Assembly (NCBI GenBank): GCA_963931925.1
Contig: OZ007579.1
Coordinates: 37,172,066-37,236,065, forward strand
Length of the DNA: 64,000 nt
Source of the DNA: Onchidella celtica
Lineage: Eukaryota > Mollusca > Gastropoda > Systellommatophora > Onchidiidae
Reading direction: 5' to 3'
Of this stretch, positions 1 to 12,545 are shown piece by piece. The translations under genes were made by a program, and so were the position numbers. How positions within the stretch are numbered: position 1 is the first letter of the stretch; each line of letters opens with the position of its first letter. Below the pieces are notes generated by a model that made no database searches, had not been told where the DNA came from, and saw only the letters and a program-made list of their open reading frames with translations.

Positions 1-440
1 TTTTATTGTATGTGGGCGGTTGCTTTGTTGCTGGCAGTACGATAACACCGCACAAGTACAATGATTATATTCCCTCACATCTATAGATAACATGTCTTTT
101 GCGTCAAACGTTCCATGAAAGTCTGGAAGAACTTTGTTTTTGCTGTTGATTAGGAAAGAGTACTAAACACGTGTTTCAATATTTTATAACTAACAATTGA
201 ATTTTAGATAAAGAATATTTAATTATTTTAAGTGAAACAGTTCTTTTTCCTTTTGTGTAAGCTTAGATCTTTTGCAGTTCTCTGGTTTCAAGATAGAGAA
301 AGCACCTTATCATGAACAAAGTAACTGAACTGAAATGTGTGAGAGGCCGACGGAAATTTCATCATTCAGCATCGGCAAAAGTAAAAAAAAAAGGAAATTT
401 TGCTTCATAGAGTATTTCCGACTTTTGGTGCCAACTATTG
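1..440. other. no recognised feature
   Basis: AT-rich sequence left of the first hAT element. Short frames overlap each other on both strands and lack family motifs. Confidence 0.6.
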
Positions 441-448
441 ATAGGCAG

Positions 449-819
449 CATTGGCGTAGCGTTGGGAATGCAACAGAGGCGGTTGCCCAGGGCACAAAAT
501 TTCTAAAGACCGGCACTGCACTATGGCGGCGACGTGTCTGCTCCAGTTCTAACTGGGCTGCAATGACACTAAGGCAAATTTCCCAAATGGGACTAAAATC
601 GTATGCAAAACACAAACAAAATACAAAAAAATGAAGTAGAAATAATTACACCCTCCCCTCCCTACAGAAAATGTCGCAACGTTCGAAGATTCTACACAGT
701 TTTTCAACATGACCGGGCAACAGAGACCTTGCCACATGCCAAAGGTCCACGGGGCGGGTGGCGCATCACTACATGTACTTGCCTTGCCCCGAGCGCTGGC
801 AACCCACGCTACGCCTTTG
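449..819. mobile_element. nonautonomous hAT element (CAxTGGCGTAGCG type)
   Basis: The left end CATTGGCGTAGCGTTGGG and right end (reverse complement) CAAAGGCGTAGCGTGGG form imperfect terminal inverted repeats. They are flanked by an 8-bp duplication with one mismatch, ATAGGCAG (441-448) and ATGGGCAG (820-827). This is the hAT signature. A SINE 3' tail lies inside. Confidence 0.75.
500..640 (+). mobile_element. tRNA-head SINE fragment, tail A only
   Basis: Contains GACGTGTCTGCTCCAGTT, then ACTGGGCTGCAATGACACTA, then GCAAATTTCCCAAATGGGA and an AAATACAAAA end. This is the same 3' module as the full SINEs at 21984-22425 and 54285-54752. Head and central regions are missing. Confidence 0.7.
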
Positions 820-840
820 ATGGGCAGGTAATTTACAGTT

Positions 841-1276
841 CATCAATTTTTCATTTTATCTTGTAGTTTGATGTTAAACATTGTTCTCTCCATTGCCCTC
901 TGGGTAATTCTTAATTTGTTCAAAAGTTGTTTTGTAATCGACAATGTTTGGCAACCATAGGTAATCGTTGGAATAATACACTAGTTTGAATACTTGTCTC
1001 TTGGGGGATATTGGTCCAGGAATATCTCTCTATTTCTTCCAAAGCAGCTCAATGCTGCTCTTATTCTAGAGTGTATTTCAGTTTTTATATTGTATTCCAT
1101 GTATTGTCTGGCCTAGGTATTTATATTCCGTAACTTTTTCAATGGTTTTGTTTTCAATTGTTGTCTTTTCATCTGTCTCGCAGTTCGTCATGTATTTTGA
1201 TTTGTTTTTGTGCGTTTTCAGGCCAGCCTTCTTGTTCTGTTTGTTTAATATTATTCAGGTTGGTTTCCACGCTTAA
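841..1276 (-). pseudogene. RTE-like LINE fragment, inverted half
   Basis: Translating the minus strand gives KAGLKTHKNKSKYMTN, then EYKYLGQTI, then RIRAALSCFGRN, then TITYGCQTLSITKQ and QRAMER. This is the post-palm region of RTE-type LINE reverse transcriptases. It contains at least one stop (after IQYKN) and a frameshift near 1235, so it is dead. It ends near 841, just after the hAT element at 449-819. Confidence 0.75.
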
Positions 1277-1581
1277 CCTCAGACTGCAAAATAATATTCC
1301 CCACGCTGAAATTGGCAAACAAACAAAGCTAACGGACATAATAAAATTCATGCTACAGCAAAAGTGGAATTGGGCTGGACATTGTGGGGAGGACGAATGA
1401 TAACAGATGGACAAAACGCTGCATGGAATGGCAACCACGGACAGGAAAAAGTACACGGGCACGTCCAGGAAGAAGATGGCTGGATGATATTAACAACATG
1501 GATGGGGAATTATCAGACAGAAAGGAATGGAAGTCATTGCTGGAGGGCTACATCCCGCACTGGGTGGACAATGAAATTTGA
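1277..1581 (+). pseudogene. RTE-like LINE fragment, C-terminal half, frameshifted
   Basis: On the plus strand the sequence encodes TKLTDIIKFMLQQKWNWAGH, then NRWTKRCMEWQPR, then RPGRRWLDDI and WKSLLEGYIPHWVDNE. This is the C-terminal tail of RTE-family LINE proteins. One extra G in the GGGG run at 1386-1389 shifts the frame between the two parts. The segment continues, in protein order, from the inverted half at 841-1276, with a few residues of overlapping homology at the junction. Confidence 0.75.
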
Positions 1582-1664
1582 AAGAAAGATGAAATTTTAC
1601 GATTTCCTTTTCATCATGCTGGGATCAGATTCTTTCAAAGAGTGACCGTTTCTTGAAAGATATT

Positions 1665-2134
1665 TCGTGACTTTAGTGTTTGTTTGTTCTAACTCCATTT
1701 CCTGATAAAACTGGAGATCTTCTAGGAATATAGGATGTAGAAGAGGTATAACAAATTAAATACACACTTTGACATTTGTTTAACCCCACAGCGCCCAATG
1801 TGCCAGATTTGAAATGTCATCTGGAGCCAAAATGCTCCATCTTTGATACCCTTACTCTTCCTATTTTATCAATATTTTTTTATTTTATTAAATATTTATA
1901 TTTTCAGAATACCCTATTTAGAATCAGTTCAGATATTATTTCAGAAGTTTTTGGGATTGGCAATTTTCGTCTGGGCCCTAAAGGGCTAAAATGCGTTGTG
2001 GGCCCTTTATCAAGTTGTTTCACAGTTCCGATTTATTCTAACTCCTTATCGTAGTACTAAAGCCGCAAACCTTTGACGTGGAATTTCTCAGTTGTGCAAA
2101 AAGTGGAGTTGGGACAAACAAAAACTAAGGTCGA
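1665..2134. mobile_element. TCGCGAC-type MITE, interrupted copy
   Basis: Left end TCGTGACTTTAGTGTTTGTT and right end (reverse complement) TCGACCTTAGTTTTTGTTTG. Uninterrupted family members are about 250 bp. This copy is split by a roughly 205-bp insertion (1784-1989) at the conserved TTTAAAATGCG site. Confidence 0.75.
1781..1993. mobile_element. piggyBac-like MITE nested in the TCGCGAC MITE
   Basis: The insert begins TTTAACCCCACAGCGCCC and ends GGGCCCTAAAGGGCTAAA, so the ends are rough inverted repeats (TTAACCC..GCCC) at a TTAA-like target. Comparison with family copies at 48946-49197 and 61634-61891 shows the unoccupied sequence. Confidence 0.55.
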
Positions 2135-3015
2135 CAAATTAATTATTCTGTGTTAAATCCACTGGTACGGTTTTGTAACTTGCCCCTCTTTGTCAGGACC
2201 TTTGGAAAAAGAAACTTGGACACATGAAGGAGTGAACTCTACTAGAGCTACGTCAATCACAAAGTCCCATGAGGATGTGCAAATAACCACGAGAAAAGAA
2301 AAGGCTTATGTGAAAAACATTAATGCACTTGCAATTTTTGCTGCTACCTGGCAACGCCACCATGGGGACCATTGGTCCATTTTGCTCAGTTTGCCACGTT
2401 TAACGTTTGGCTTTATTTCCCCTTACACCCCCCCTCCCCACCCCCTCTCCTCCAAATCACCCCATTCAGGGTTGTTTCCTGCCTGGCAGTGTCAAATGAC
2501 GGAAGTCAGCCATTCTTCCACGAAGCTTTCAATAACATTATGCTTGTTTTTCTGGTGGCTGTAAAGACATTGTTTCAATCTGCCGTTGCTCTATCCTGGG
2601 TAAATTTCCATACCCCGTTGGGGGGGGGGGGGGCTAAGGGATTTGGGGGGGGGGGGGGAGTGGTGAAATACTCTGATTAAGGATATTGTGCACTTTTTTT
2701 AAAATTATAATTTTTAAAGGAAAGAAGCTGAGAAGAAATTTGAAGTTAGCCTATTTTCTGGGGTCCCCACAAAAACAAAAAAATTAACTTAAATAATATC
2801 TTATAAATAACGATGTCTTTTAAAATTTCCCTGCTTTTGGTTGCTTTGCTATGGTAGGAGGGCAAACTCAAACCTCATCTTACATGTATATTTAAAAAAA
2901 AACCTCCCAGGATTTTTCTAACAAGCCTTACCGCCGGTCACACAGCTCAGTTTTGGCGAGAAATTTTTCATGTGATTTCTTTTCGACCTGCAGAGGGGTT
3001 CTTTCGAAGTGGTTA
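2135..3015. other. no gene; G-run near 2621-2659
   Basis: A 124-codon frame at 2190 and an overlapping 102-codon frame at 2372 show no recognisable motif. The G-run separates this from AT-rich sequence. Confidence 0.55.
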
Positions 3016-3017
3016 TT

Positions 3018-3300
3018 TTCAAGGTATGCCTTGGAACTAACGCCAACGTTATTTTCAAGGCATGTTTCATTGACCAATCAGAAGCTGTTTCAGTATTAAG
3101 GTAGGCGACGTTTAAGCATCCTATTCCGATTGTATAGCAAAGCTGGAAAAATATAAATCTGAAACCTGGAGTTATATTAGTTTCGAGGTATGCCTTGTAA
3201 ATAACGGCTTGCTTGACTAATCAGGCGAAAAGGGGCTGGGGTAGCCACTGGCGATCGATGTACACACAATTAGGTATGCCTTGAAAATAACGGCTTGCTT
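3018..3300 (+). repeat. three copies of a short AGGTATGCCTTG motif
   Basis: AGGTATGCCTTG followed by AAATAACGGCTTGCTT occurs at about 3187 and 3272, with a weaker first copy near 3023. The function is unknown. Confidence 0.6.
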
Positions 3301-3666
3301 CTTCTTTAGATTTGGAGTCTTGAAAAAGTGGGGAAGTATTTGTTTTGAATTCGTTTTGTGTCGCTAATTGACTACCTCTGATCCTATTATTTTCACGAAC
3401 ACATGAGCCCATGACATCATCACTTCCCGAAAAATTGTCGGTGCGCACCAGTGCACTTTGCTTACTGTCTTATCTGTCTGTCAGAATGATGGAGGCAAGA
3501 GCACCAAAGGGGAGAGGGAAGAATGTGCGACAAGGCCGGACGAATCCGACAAATTTTAATATGGTCAAAGCTGGTCACTGGGACCATATTAGTAAAACAA
3601 CCCTAAAATGGATATTGGGAGAGGGAGTCTTGTGGGGATGGCCGATGTGCTAGGAGTCTGATTCTC

Positions 3667-4721
<1,055 letters not shown>

Positions 4722-5063
4722 GCTGAGCTTTGTGGACGACCTTACACACCTCGGCATCAATGTCTTAGTGCTGATTCCTTTCAGTCTGAGATGGTATCCT
4801 TTGTTTTTTCTTCTGTTCAGAGAATGGGCCAGTTACTAGTTGCTGAATAGAAACAGTGGAGGTAAAAACTTACTTTCCAAGAGTCGCGAGGAGTAAACTG
4901 GACGAAAAAGGTTGGGCACCATTGCTGTCGGATCTCAGAGTCTGTTTTCTTCATTTACTTCAAATTATTCTTTCGATGCAACAAAATCGTCCCAGTTTCA
5001 AGTCTCATTCCTTGTCACGGATTCTTAAAATAATAATAATACTAATGATAATAACAAAAAACG

Positions 5064-5510
5064 TTTCCACGTCCATCATCATCATGACGTGTGTGTTTCC
5101 ACGTCCATCATCATCATGACGTGTGTGTTTCCACGTCCATCATCATCATGACGTGTGTGTTTCCACGTCCATCATCATCATGACGTGTGTGTTTCCACGT
5201 CCATCATCATCATGACGTGTGTGTTTCCACGTCCATCATCATCATGACGTGTGTGTTTCCACGTCCATCATCATCATGACGTGTGTGTTTCCACGTCCAT
5301 CATCATCATGACGTGTGTGTTTCCACGTCCATCATCATCATGACGTGTGTGTTTCCACGTCCATCATCATCATGACGTGTGTGTTTCCACGTCCATCATC
5401 ATCATGACGTGTGTGTTTCCACGTCCATCATCATCATGACGTGTGTGTTTCCACGTCCATCATCATCATGACGTGTGTGTTTCCACGTCCATCATCATCA
5501 TGACGTGTGT
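5064..5510 (+). repeat. 32-bp minisatellite, 14 copies
   Basis: The unit TTTCCACGTCCATCATCATC then ATGACGTGTGTG is essentially invariant. Inside each unit CACGTC and GACGTG are inverted around CATCATCATCAT, so a small hairpin can form. Confidence 0.97.
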
Positions 5511-5523
5511 GTGTGTTTTTACT

Positions 5524-5862
5524 TTAGGAGATTCGATGCTCTTGGCATTTACACCTCATTTTTCTTCTTTTTACTTTTCTTGTTCTTATTTCTGTGTGTT
5601 TTTGCGGTTGGGATTCGTTTTTTTTAGAGTTTTGCCTTGTCCGGCCTCCTCTTCTCGATTTTCAACTGCCAGGGTATCTTTAACGTGCGCAGTGTGCACA
5701 CAGGCCCTCCTAGTTTTTTTGTCCTTATCCAAGAAGTCAAGTTGTTCGATCCTACCTACCATAAGATCAGGGACAGGCATTTTCCCCCCAAATAAAATTC
5801 CAACATACCTGTACCCGAGTGGGGATCGAACCCAGTACCTTCGGCATGAGAGGCGAGCGGGT
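5524..5862 (-). mobile_element. tRNA-head SINE, tail B, head cut at the MULE edge
   Basis: Tail B (GATTCGATGCTCTTGGCATT), the linker, the centre and part of the head (GGATCGAACCCAGTACC) are present. The A-box half is replaced at about 5860 by the inverted motif that bounds the candidate MULE. Confidence 0.7.
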
Positions 5863-6118
5863 ACCGGAAAACTGAGCCGGATTTTTAATCCTATTGTTCA
5901 AAACTTCAAAAGTAGCTCGTAAAAGCTGTTGGAAGACTGAGCCGGTTTTTGGCATATCGATACTTAATTTTTCTAACGACCAGTCAACCTTTTCCGTTCA
6001 CCACTTATCGAGACTGTTTCGTTGCTTTTTTTTCTGGTGAATTTTGTAAGAATTAAATGCATGTAATTATAACAGCTGAATGAAACGGTCTTGATACGTG
6101 TTGCCTCCTGCTCACCAC

Positions 6119-6147
6119 GGGGGAGGGGGGAGGGGGGAGGGGGGCGG
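6119..6147 (+). repeat. G-quadruplex-forming tract
   Basis: Four runs of five or six G separated by single A bases, then GGCGG. It lies between the candidate MULE's left arm and its transposase remnant. Confidence 0.85.
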
Positions 6148-6232
6148 AAGTCGGATTTTGAGCAGGATAAATTTTATATTGAGAGCTGTTAAAATCATGA
6201 TAAAAATTTGTTAAAAAATATTAAAAAGGGCC

Positions 6233-6832
6233 TCACAACTTGACGGGTAGCATCTTGAGAGCCATTTTGTGCACAGACTCTGCCTGGGACAGCCTTTGCT
6301 CATTGTACTCAGTAATGAGGGTCTCCCTAATTCTCTCACGCTCACGCAAGCTTCTCACAGGAACATTGTGGTACTGATAGGATGATCTGACCTTTATGTC
6401 CGTTCGTAGCTGTTCTTCTGCGAGTTTTTCAATGAACAGAAATATGTTTGGATGCGGCGATGTAAAGTGGGTTGCAAAATGTTTATGGAAACTTTCGCAT
6501 GCATTGGTCGTTCTGACGGAACTTTCAAGACAAGCCCACAAGCTGGGCGGGTATCTGGCAGTTGAAGAAATGTACTTCTCAAAAACATAGTCTGAAAACA
6601 TTGTGAGTTTGTCGTCATCCTGGTCTGGGCACTGGACCATGATGACAAAAGCAAAGCAATCTTGTACTTCACTAGGCTCAAGAGTCGGTAAGCCAAAAAT
6701 GGATTTTAGCCACATTGCAGTTTCACTGGTAGACTTGTACTCAGAAGATAGTTCAATTTGTTGAAGTTTTCGGTACCATGCTTGACCGACATGAAACTGA
6801 CAGGCTTTTATTGTAGTCTCTGGGAAGGTGCC
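6233..6832 (-). pseudogene. MULE-type transposase C-terminal remnant
   Basis: The minus-strand frame is open from a stop at 6833-6835 down to the TGA at 6233. The peptide begins FPETTIKACQFHVGQAWYRK, then SETAMWLKSIFGLPTL, then RTTNACESFHKHFATHFTSP and HPNIFLFIEKLAEEQ. That order (CxFHxxQAWxRK, then a TNxxESFHxxF motif, then HPNIxxFIEKL) is the second half of Mutator-like (MULE) transposases, often paired with FLYWCH zinc fingers in animals. The N-terminal half with the first catalytic aspartates is gone, so it is not functional. An internal ATG at 6713-6715 would give 160 residues but is probably not a true start. Inverted copies of a GGAARACTGAGCCGG motif flank it. Confidence 0.75.
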
Positions 6833-7639
6833 TCAACAGGCGGAAAGCATGGCTAGCCTATTGAGTTGTGTTAGGCGCGCGCGCAGTCAGTTTGTGACTG
6901 TTCCTGCTGTGTGTTAGCATACTGAGTCTATCCAAAGATCTATCATGTTTATACAGTCCAATGACTTTAGGGTTGGTACATCAGGCTAATCGATCTAAAG
7001 TTCGAAAACAACATAGTCGATATGTACAACAAGAAACCGGCTCAGTTTTCCAACAGGGGTCGGTGGCTTATTGCGCAATGTGTTGCACAACAGGTGAAAA
7101 ACCGGCTCAGTCTTCCGTACCCCAGGCGAGCATCTTGCACCTTGACCAGTGTGTTTCCATCCACTTACTATTTAGAAATTTTTATTTTAATGACATTTTA
7201 CATGAACTATTTGGCTGTTTCATTAGAAACATGATTTCCATACATCCAACAACTTCCCCCCCCCCCCCCCCTTTCTCGCTCCTTCCGATAGCGCCGCTGT
7301 GTTAGTTGGTACCGTACTTCACTGTTCTCTGACAGTTCATATAGTTTTGTTAAAATAACTGACTTTGCCTTTCTTGACCAGGGTTATCTTTTTGTTATTG
7401 TTGATGCATCAGTTTTTCGTTATCTTCTTATTGACTGCTCGCTTGAGGGACTGGATAATCAGTGAGTAGGAGAGGGAAGGGAACATGGATTGATGTTAAA
7501 GCTACACGTGCAGAGGACTAAGTAATGGTTAATGTTAGTATTCTAGGCAGGATCCCCTGCCCATTTTTATGAGTCACGGGGCGGAGAGACCCACAAATAC
7601 CGTACTACAAGAACAGAAATAGCAAATACGGCTACAATA

Positions 7640-8060
7640 TAAAAACAATACTATGGCAACAACAAATATTATGACAATAATAATAACAAAAGCTTTGACA
7701 ACAATAGTAACGAATGCAAAGACAACTATAATAAGGAATACTACGACATCAACACTAACAAATACTATGACAACAGTAACAACAAATTCGACCACAACAA
7801 TGACAACAGATACTACGACAACAATAATAATTAACAATAGCCGTAACCGCCAAGACGTAACAAATGATATGTCAGCGAAAGCAGCTGCTGCATGGATAAA
7901 TGATGACGACAACAAGAACAACAACAATGACCAAAGACGAAATGGTATGAAACCGATACCAATAAAATAACAAGGACTACAAGACAAGAACAGCACCTAC
8001 AAAGAAAGTCAACCACAACAACAACCAAATATCTTACACAAACAGCCAGTAACACACTAA
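7640..8060 (+). repeat. AAC/ACA-rich low-complexity region
   Basis: Imperfect ACAACAATA-type trinucleotides. The 105-residue Thr/Asn frame and the Val-rich antisense frame are composition artefacts. Confidence 0.85.
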
Positions 8061-8386
8061 TAGTTACCGTCATTGGGTACTACAACAAACTCCGTGGGGT
8101 CAAATCCTGCTGCACTCTGACCTGGGCTGGGTGCATTAATTACAATTAAACTCGCTAGTCCTAAATAGTGGTGGAAGGTCAGCATTGTCGGCATCTGAGC
8201 CATCAAAACTTCAGGTTAGATTCAAATGGGCAGCCTTGGCCTCTCTAAGGGATTTTCTCAGGTACTTGGGACAGGGAAAAGATCACTTTTCCAAGTATGC
8301 CGTTCCTCTCCGTGCTGGATCTTGCAAAATGTCGCTGCCCTGTTGTTGGAGGAAGCTTTCCTTATCGCTGTTTATGTCACTGAATG

Positions 8387-8480
8387 CGAACTGCTGAATT
8401 CTTGGCATTAACTTGAGGACTGCTGAATTCAAGCCACTGAATCGAGAAACTGCTGAATTCTTGCCACTGAACTGAGACCC
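8387..8480 (+). repeat. short tandem repeat, 3 copies of about 33 bp
   Basis: ACTGCTGAATTC followed by a CACTGAA-type spacer is repeated three times with small changes. Confidence 0.7.
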
Positions 8481-8589
8481 ACTGTTGATGGAAGAAAGAA
8501 AAAAGAACATGAAGGTTTGCAAAATTCGTTAATATTGACATGAAAAGATAAAAAATAAATCTTCCCTTGGACAAATAATGTTATTAAGT

Positions 8590-8800
8590 GTCCAATGTGT
8601 TTGAGACAAGTCTAAAATCCATTGCAGATGCGTAATCATCTTTAAAACGAAATTTCCGATCACATTTTTCCATTATCCTCGATGAAACTGCTTCCCTTTT
8701 TTGCGGCTCAAAGAAAATCGTACATAGATAATATCAAAGACTGAATTTTTGCCTCAACTGATGTGTCCACGTCAAGGAGCTGTAGGAGCTTACAGATTCA
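8590..8800 (+). repeat. dispersed repeat D, uninterrupted copy
   Basis: ACGAAATTTCCGATCACATT, then AGATAATATCAAAGACTGAA, then GATGTGTCCACGTCAAGG. It shares order and sequence with 54975-55445 and 58850-59095. Confidence 0.65.
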
Positions 8801-9311
8801 CACAATAGCTCCGTTAGAATACGATTTTCATAATGCATGGCAGTGGCAAAATATAACAAAAATATATCCTACCATGGAAATAAATGCAATGGATAACAAT
8901 TGTAGTGGTCGGTGACACAGTGCTGCCTTAGACACTTCGATCTTTTGACAAGCCCAATTTTTGCCAGCTGTTACTACGTTTCCACAGCAACCACGACGAA
9001 TTGTCCTTCCAAAATAGTGAACCAGAACACAATACGTAAACATGGGAATAGCTATGCGGCCTTCTTGGGACAGAAGAATGTCCAACACATTTAAGGCCAG
9101 AGTAAAATTAAAATTGACTACATAATAATGTGGGCCGCTGGTTACGTGAGACATCAGAATCTGGACAAAAGAATAGAGTTTGTTATGTTATAATGTCTGC
9201 CATCACAAACTGTGCATAAAACGTAACTGACAGCCATCAAGATCCGCAAAGCGCCTTTTTCCCCACATTCTGGTAAACATAATAAAATGGTATTGGTTGG
9301 AGATCTTTACA

Positions 9312-9400
9312 CTCAGAAGGGGCTGCACTGGCATTTGCACCCCCTTTCCTTGTTTGAATTTTTTTTTCTGCTTTCTTGCCTTGTTTTTTTTTTTTTTGGA
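9312..9400 (-). mobile_element. possible SINE tail B fragment
   Basis: GCACTGGCATTTGCACCCC followed by a T-rich stretch resembles tail B plus linker. Nothing else of the SINE is present. Confidence 0.35.
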
Positions 9401-9559
9401 TAGAATAGTAGCATATTGATGATGACGTTGTTTTTAAAAGGAATTCTCCATATCTCCGCCGCTACCACATTCCAAGCTCCACCACCCACACCAAATGAAA
9501 AGAAAAGACCTCGTAAAAACGATACGCATACGCAAACCTCAAATTGAGAGAGTTTCATC

Positions 9560-11400
9560 TATTCTTCCTGCAAGACAATAATATTCTCCGACTTTTTTAC
9601 AGTGTTGCGGTTCATTTGATTTTATCGAGAACAGCGAAATCTTTTTCAAGGTAACTAGCGGAGTTGATGTCATCCCGCAGCAGGCAACTTTTAACGTCAA
9701 TCCGCCCGTAGGTCTTACATCAGGTGTGCTTGAATAGGAATGGCAATGTTCCTATGTCGATCCATTTTTGTTGCAATGTCGGCCCACCGTCGGTTTGAGG
9801 TAGGAATCCAGCTCTACAGTAATCCTACTCACCTTAAGGAAGTCCTATACAAAATCTACGTGGAACTGAGAAGGGATGGCGGCTAGGTTTGAACTGAGAT
9901 GCAAAATATCCCTGCTGTAGAAAGCGCGAAGGTTGGAATTTGTTACATTTTTCTCTGTTTTGTTGAGATAATCTCAAAGCAATCTTTGATGTCCAGAACA
10001 CAAAAAACGTGCTCAAATCTACCAGGGCTGTGTATGCTTTCTTCAAAAGCCCACTCACGTATTCAGTGTGCACAAAGCGGGAACATTCCACGCACTTGTG
10101 CTATCAAATAAATTATTCAATATTCCTTCGTTAACCTCCTGGGGGGAAAAAACCCAAAAACAATAAACGCCAATGAGTCTTAGCGAAAGTTATGAAAAAT
10201 GTAAGCTTCGAGATTCTTTCACACTTGCTACTTCTCACCATATGAGAGATGTTGTAAATATGCAGTGCTCTCACACAGTCTCGCTACACTGCACATACTG
10301 TAAAACTCCTTTGTAAGGAAACTAATTTGCGTGGAAACCAGGATTCTTTCCTCATGATTCAAAAGGCCTGTCAATACGGTAGAAGTGTTCACCTTTCCTC
10401 CACTGTTTCTTTTCTGTCCATACCTTGACAGGTAATTCCCCACGGCTATGCTCGTGCGACCTGAGGCAAGAAATACTCGAGGATCGAAGATCGGTTTCGC
10501 CCACTCACACAGAACAAAATATTTCCTTCCAACAGCCCGCTGGAATACTGGAATTATTATTAGTTTGACATGCTATGAACCGAATGTTAATAATTAATAT
10601 CTATGAAAAGTCCGGGGGGTCAGCACGGATCGAGCCAAGCAACACACAACACCCCAGCTGCCACATTTTCTTTTTGACAACCATTTTGCAAACGGTGGAA
10701 CGGTTTGTGAAAAAGTAACGCGACGTCATTTCAAATGAGCGTCACATAGGTTTCCTTGAAATGCACTTTTTGCCATCTATAAAAACATGCTGAAGGTGGT
10801 ACAAACTTTAGCAAATATTTCTCCTCTACAATTCCAACGACTCAGTACATGGAGACACGTTTTCAAAAGGCAAGAAATACTTCATTAACCCTATTTTACA
10901 CTCAGGGGCTGACAGATCCCAGACACTCACTCTTTTCATCACAATCGAATGTAAAAAAGATCATGAAGACCAGTTGTCCACGTGTCAATTTTCAATACAT
11001 ACAGTCGGAAGGCCACAAAGTTACAGCTTTCGGAAGATGGGCACACATTTCTAAACGGACTAAAGTAAAATTCGCAGGCCATGATTAAATTAATATCGGT
11101 TTCTTTCAATTATGTCAGCAAAGTTGAGAAATAGATGGTTAGGCAATGCTTCAAAATTTTTTTAAAAGAAAAGCAGTTTCAGAAATCGATGAAACGCAAG
11201 TTATAATTATGGGGTCGGTTGAATTCAAACTTAAGTGTGTGTGTGTTTTGATTTGAGCGAAACGTGTTTTTCCCACATCGCTTGGTGCATGCGCGGGTGG
11301 GGAGCTTTTATCTTTATTTTTTTTCCTTCTTTCTTTTGGACATTAACAAGGTGACCAATACATTAATGTAATGATATTGTCAAAGATACAATTAGTAAAG
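9560..11400. other. no recognised feature
   Basis: Unique-looking, moderately AT-rich DNA. Frames up to about 85 codons on either strand carry no domain motif, and I saw no repeats shared with the rest of the window. Confidence 0.5.
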
Positions 11401-11403
11401 ACG

Positions 11404-11663
11404 TATAGGGAATGGGATTTAATGACACAGTTACTATATTTAAATTTATCGATGACGTCATGGGACATTCGAACTGTTCAACGTGGTGGTTAAGCACAGT
11501 TGTTATGGACTTTGTAAGGGCCATTCGAGGCACAAAGATCAACTGCACTTGAAAAGTGTGTACAAAGTCCATAACTGTGCTTAACCGCCGCGTTGAATAG
11601 TTCGAATGTCCCATGACGTAAATCTAAATATAGTAACTGTGTCATTCAATCCCGTTCCCCATA
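11404..11663. mobile_element. foldback MITE, copy 1
   Basis: Almost the whole element is a long inverted repeat. The left arm starts TATAGGGAATGGGATT and the right arm reads TATGGGGAACGGGATT in reverse complement. The arms stay alike for about 110 bp around a short centre (GCACAAAGATCAACTGCACTT). A flanking TA on both sides suggests Tc1/mariner-type mobilisation. It cannot encode protein. Confidence 0.8.
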
Positions 11664-12277
11664 CGGTGTCTGGAGACAACAGAAACTTGCACTGTTTATC
11701 ACAGCAGACTGATCTTCTTTAGTTACTGCAATAGATTTTCTTGACGTAATAGAATGGAAATCATTTGGAGCTGAGATTTCATGACGTCATCACGTGAAAC
11801 AAAAGTGCACAGTCTGACTAACTGCTAGACGAACCATGTCAAGACAATTAGAGCAAAAACCTGTCTCCTATTGACACCGATGGTGGCAAAAAATAAATTT
11901 AAAAAATCAATAGATAATTGCCAATACGGATCAATAGACACGAAATACTTTTTGCCAGTGTGCGATGTCTTGTTTGGAATGACTGGAGGAAAATTTTAAA
12001 ATTCTGTTGTCTCTTGTCGTTGGAGGGCTGCGCAGTTTAACGTGTAACATGGTGGAGGTTGGTAGATCATTCTGTTGTGTACGGTAACCATTCTGACAAA
12101 ACAGACCTATTTCTGGTTCTTTGAAATTGCCGATTATGAAGGGATTTTTGTCCCGCGTGACGCTGCAGGGTGCTATGCTGAGACGTGAATGTTGGGGAGA
12201 CACAGAGTTGTTATCGACGAGATGGCTGTTACTAGACAGTGGGATATGACAGAGGTGGGGGCTAGGACTGGTGGTTG

Positions 12278-12545
12278 AACAACAACAACAACCACAACCA
12301 CAACCAAAGCAACTAAAAACCATAACAACTACAAGAAGACAGCAACATAGATAATATCAACATCAACAACAATATAACAACAAATACAAGAACAACAACA
12401 ACATAGCAATATTAACAACAACAACAACAACAACATAATACAACAACGGCAACAAATACAACAACACAACATCAACATCAATAAGAATGACAACACATTA
12501 ACAAGAACACAAAACAAAACGGCAACAATTTTAAAAAATCCAGCA
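12278..12545 (+). repeat. AAC/CAACAA-rich low-complexity region
   Basis: Imperfect CAACAACAACAACA units. Antisense cysteine-rich frames are artefacts. Confidence 0.85.

Larger units (their letters stand above)
5866..7116 (-). mobile_element. candidate decayed MULE bounded by inverted motifs
   Basis: A roughly 20-bp motif (GTTGGAAGACTGAGCCGG) occurs at 5866-5880 and 5928-5952 in one orientation, and at 7034-7054 and 7097-7116 in the other. The MULE transposase remnant sits between them. The symmetry suggests repeated-unit terminal or subterminal inverted repeats. No target-site duplication was identified, so the outer limits are uncertain. Confidence 0.45.

Noticed and set aside
7574..8073. 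Val/Ile-rich minus-strand ORFs as membrane proteins
   Set aside because: They are antisense of an ACA-rich simple repeat; the hydrophobicity is a composition effect.
8828..9154. 108-residue minus-strand ORF as a membrane protein
   Set aside because: Some hydrophobic segments are present, but there is no family motif, and an overlapping frame is open on the other strand.
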